From assembly GCA_905221605.1 (NCBI GenBank), contig CAJNDS010002451.1:10001-35000 (forward strand): a DNA stretch of 25,000 nt, written 5' to 3'. Origin of the DNA: Symbiodinium natans. Taxonomy: Eukaryota; Sar; Dinophyceae; Suessiales; Symbiodiniaceae. Each line of letters begins with the position of its first letter. Position 1 is the stretch's first letter. Made by a program: the position numbers and the translations under genes. Of the stretch, positions 24,340 to 25,000 are shown one piece after another. Under the pieces are notes generated by a model, which was given only the letters and a program-made list of their open reading frames with translations, ran no database searches and was not told the origin of the DNA.

Positions 24340-24387
24340 CTGCGAGTGCCGCCAGCTTCGTTGGCGGTCTTCGGCTTCATGCTGTTT
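24340..24387 (-). CDS. putative exon
   Basis: After GGGTTGAG: KQHEAEDRQRSWRHSQ, exactly 16 codons, ending CAG at a GC donor; the frame continues AEPVLAPVPAEAQARAQG. The plus strand is also open. Confidence 0.4.
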
Positions 24388-24392
24388 CTCAA

Positions 24393-24473
24393 CCCTAAAC
24401 CCTAAACCCTAAACCCTAAACCCTAAACCCTAAACCGTAAACCCTAAACCCTAAACCCTAAACCCTAAACCCG
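24393..24473 (-). repeat. CCCTAAA tract
   Basis: About 11 units with one CCGTAAA. Confidence 0.95.
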
Positions 24474-24549
24474 GGGGTGGTTGTTCGAGTGTTGGCTTGT
24501 TGGGATTTTGGGGGGGGAGTCTCAGAGTGAAGGTTTCCTGCTAGGTTGG

Positions 24550-24912
24550 GTTTCGGGTTTCTGGTTTCGGGTTTAGGGTTTAGGGTTTAGGGCTTAGGGT
24601 TTAGGGTTTAGGGTTTAGGGTTTAGGGTTTAGGGTTTAGGGTTTAGGGTTTAGGGTTTAGGGTTTAGGGTTTAGGGTTTAGGGTTTTTCGGGTTTAGGGT
24701 TTAAGGGTTTAGGGTTTAGGGTTTATAGGGTTTAGGGTTTAGGGTTTAGGGTTAGGGTTTAGGGTTTAGGGTTTTTAGGGGTTTAGGGTTTAGGGTTTAG
24801 GGTTTAGGGTTTAGGGTTTAGGGTTTAGGGTTTAGGGTTTAGGGTTTAGGGTTTAGGGTTTAGGGTTTAGGGTTTAGGGTTTAGGGTTTAGGGTTTAGGG
24901 TTTAGGGTTTGG
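24550..24912 (+). repeat. long TTTAGGG tract
   Basis: About 50 units with occasional one- or two-base slips. Confidence 0.95.
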
Positions 24913-25000
24913 GGCCCAGGGAAGTTGACTTTGAAAGGCGAGGGTTTCGGCGACGTGCTGGTTCTGAGTAGGGAGTTTTAAGGAATGTTGGGGGGGGGGG
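24913..25000. other. unique end segment with terminal poly-G
   Basis: About 75 bp of unique sequence without clear frame, then at least 11 G reaching the window edge. Confidence 0.5.

Larger units (their letters stand above)
3754..24387 (-). other. heptamer-rich split-gene region (one or several long genes)
   Basis: The candidate exons above share the minus strand and lie 40 to 1600 bp apart. They are mostly 30-230 bp with pyrimidine-rich CAG/TAG acceptors and GTAAG, GTGAG, other GT or GC donors. Three neighbours (19762-19877, 19326-19421, 19006-19062) join in phase 0; many other neighbouring pairs do not join in phase as drawn, so exons are missing or borders are wrong. No start or stop of the whole gene was identified. 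Alternative: unrelated sequence fragments between interstitial telomere-type arrays, some open by chance. Confidence 0.45.

Noticed and set aside
4501-24912. True chromosome-end telomere
   Set aside because: Tracts are short, in both orientations, degenerate and interrupted by complex sequence; an interstitial location is more likely. Subtelomeric position cannot be excluded.

Overview
The window looks like nuclear DNA of a protist with plant-type TTTAGGG heptamers. A dinoflagellate is my best guess. Chromerids, green algae and plants share this heptamer and are not excluded. Support for a dinoflagellate: one-direction gene layout (all credible coding is on the minus strand), many short exons, some exon ends that would need GC or GA donors, and an intron with repeated and inverted ends. 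No rRNA, tRNA or bacterial-type gene was seen.

Bases 1-3120 (minus strand) hold a WD40-repeat gene: an N-terminal leader, about eleven near-identical WD modules of 41-42 residues and one truncated module. After a 755-bp intron comes a C-terminal segment that is ankyrin-like and possibly leads into an ion-channel domain, cut at the left edge. A deletion inside one WD module and two or three further frame breaks suggest a decaying copy or indel errors in the assembly.

Bases 3.5-25 kb are a mosaic. Tracts of TTTAGGG/CCCTAAA and diverged relatives (TTTGGGG, GGGCTTA, CCCTCAA, CCCTGAA, CCCTAGA, a 9-mer GGGGGTTCT array and a 54-bp minisatellite) alternate with short islands of complex sequence. Most islands can be read on the minus strand as small exons: an open frame that starts after a pyrimidine-rich CAG or TAG and stops at GTAAG, GTGAG, another GT or GC. 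I list about 45. I cannot name a family for any of them. They may belong to one very long gene or several co-oriented genes. Individual short exons are weak evidence; the case rests on the longer frames, the canonical splice motifs and the shared strand.

If the exon reading is right, the telomere-type repeats lie in introns, and their orientation often flips at exons (CCCTAAA to the left and TTTAGGG to the right on the plus strand). Many introns would then start with UUUAGGG and end with CCCUAAA in the transcript and could fold on themselves. This is the main point to test. Small non-autonomous elements with terminal inverted repeats (102-bp, 119-bp and 131-bp types) and other dispersed repeats are also present.
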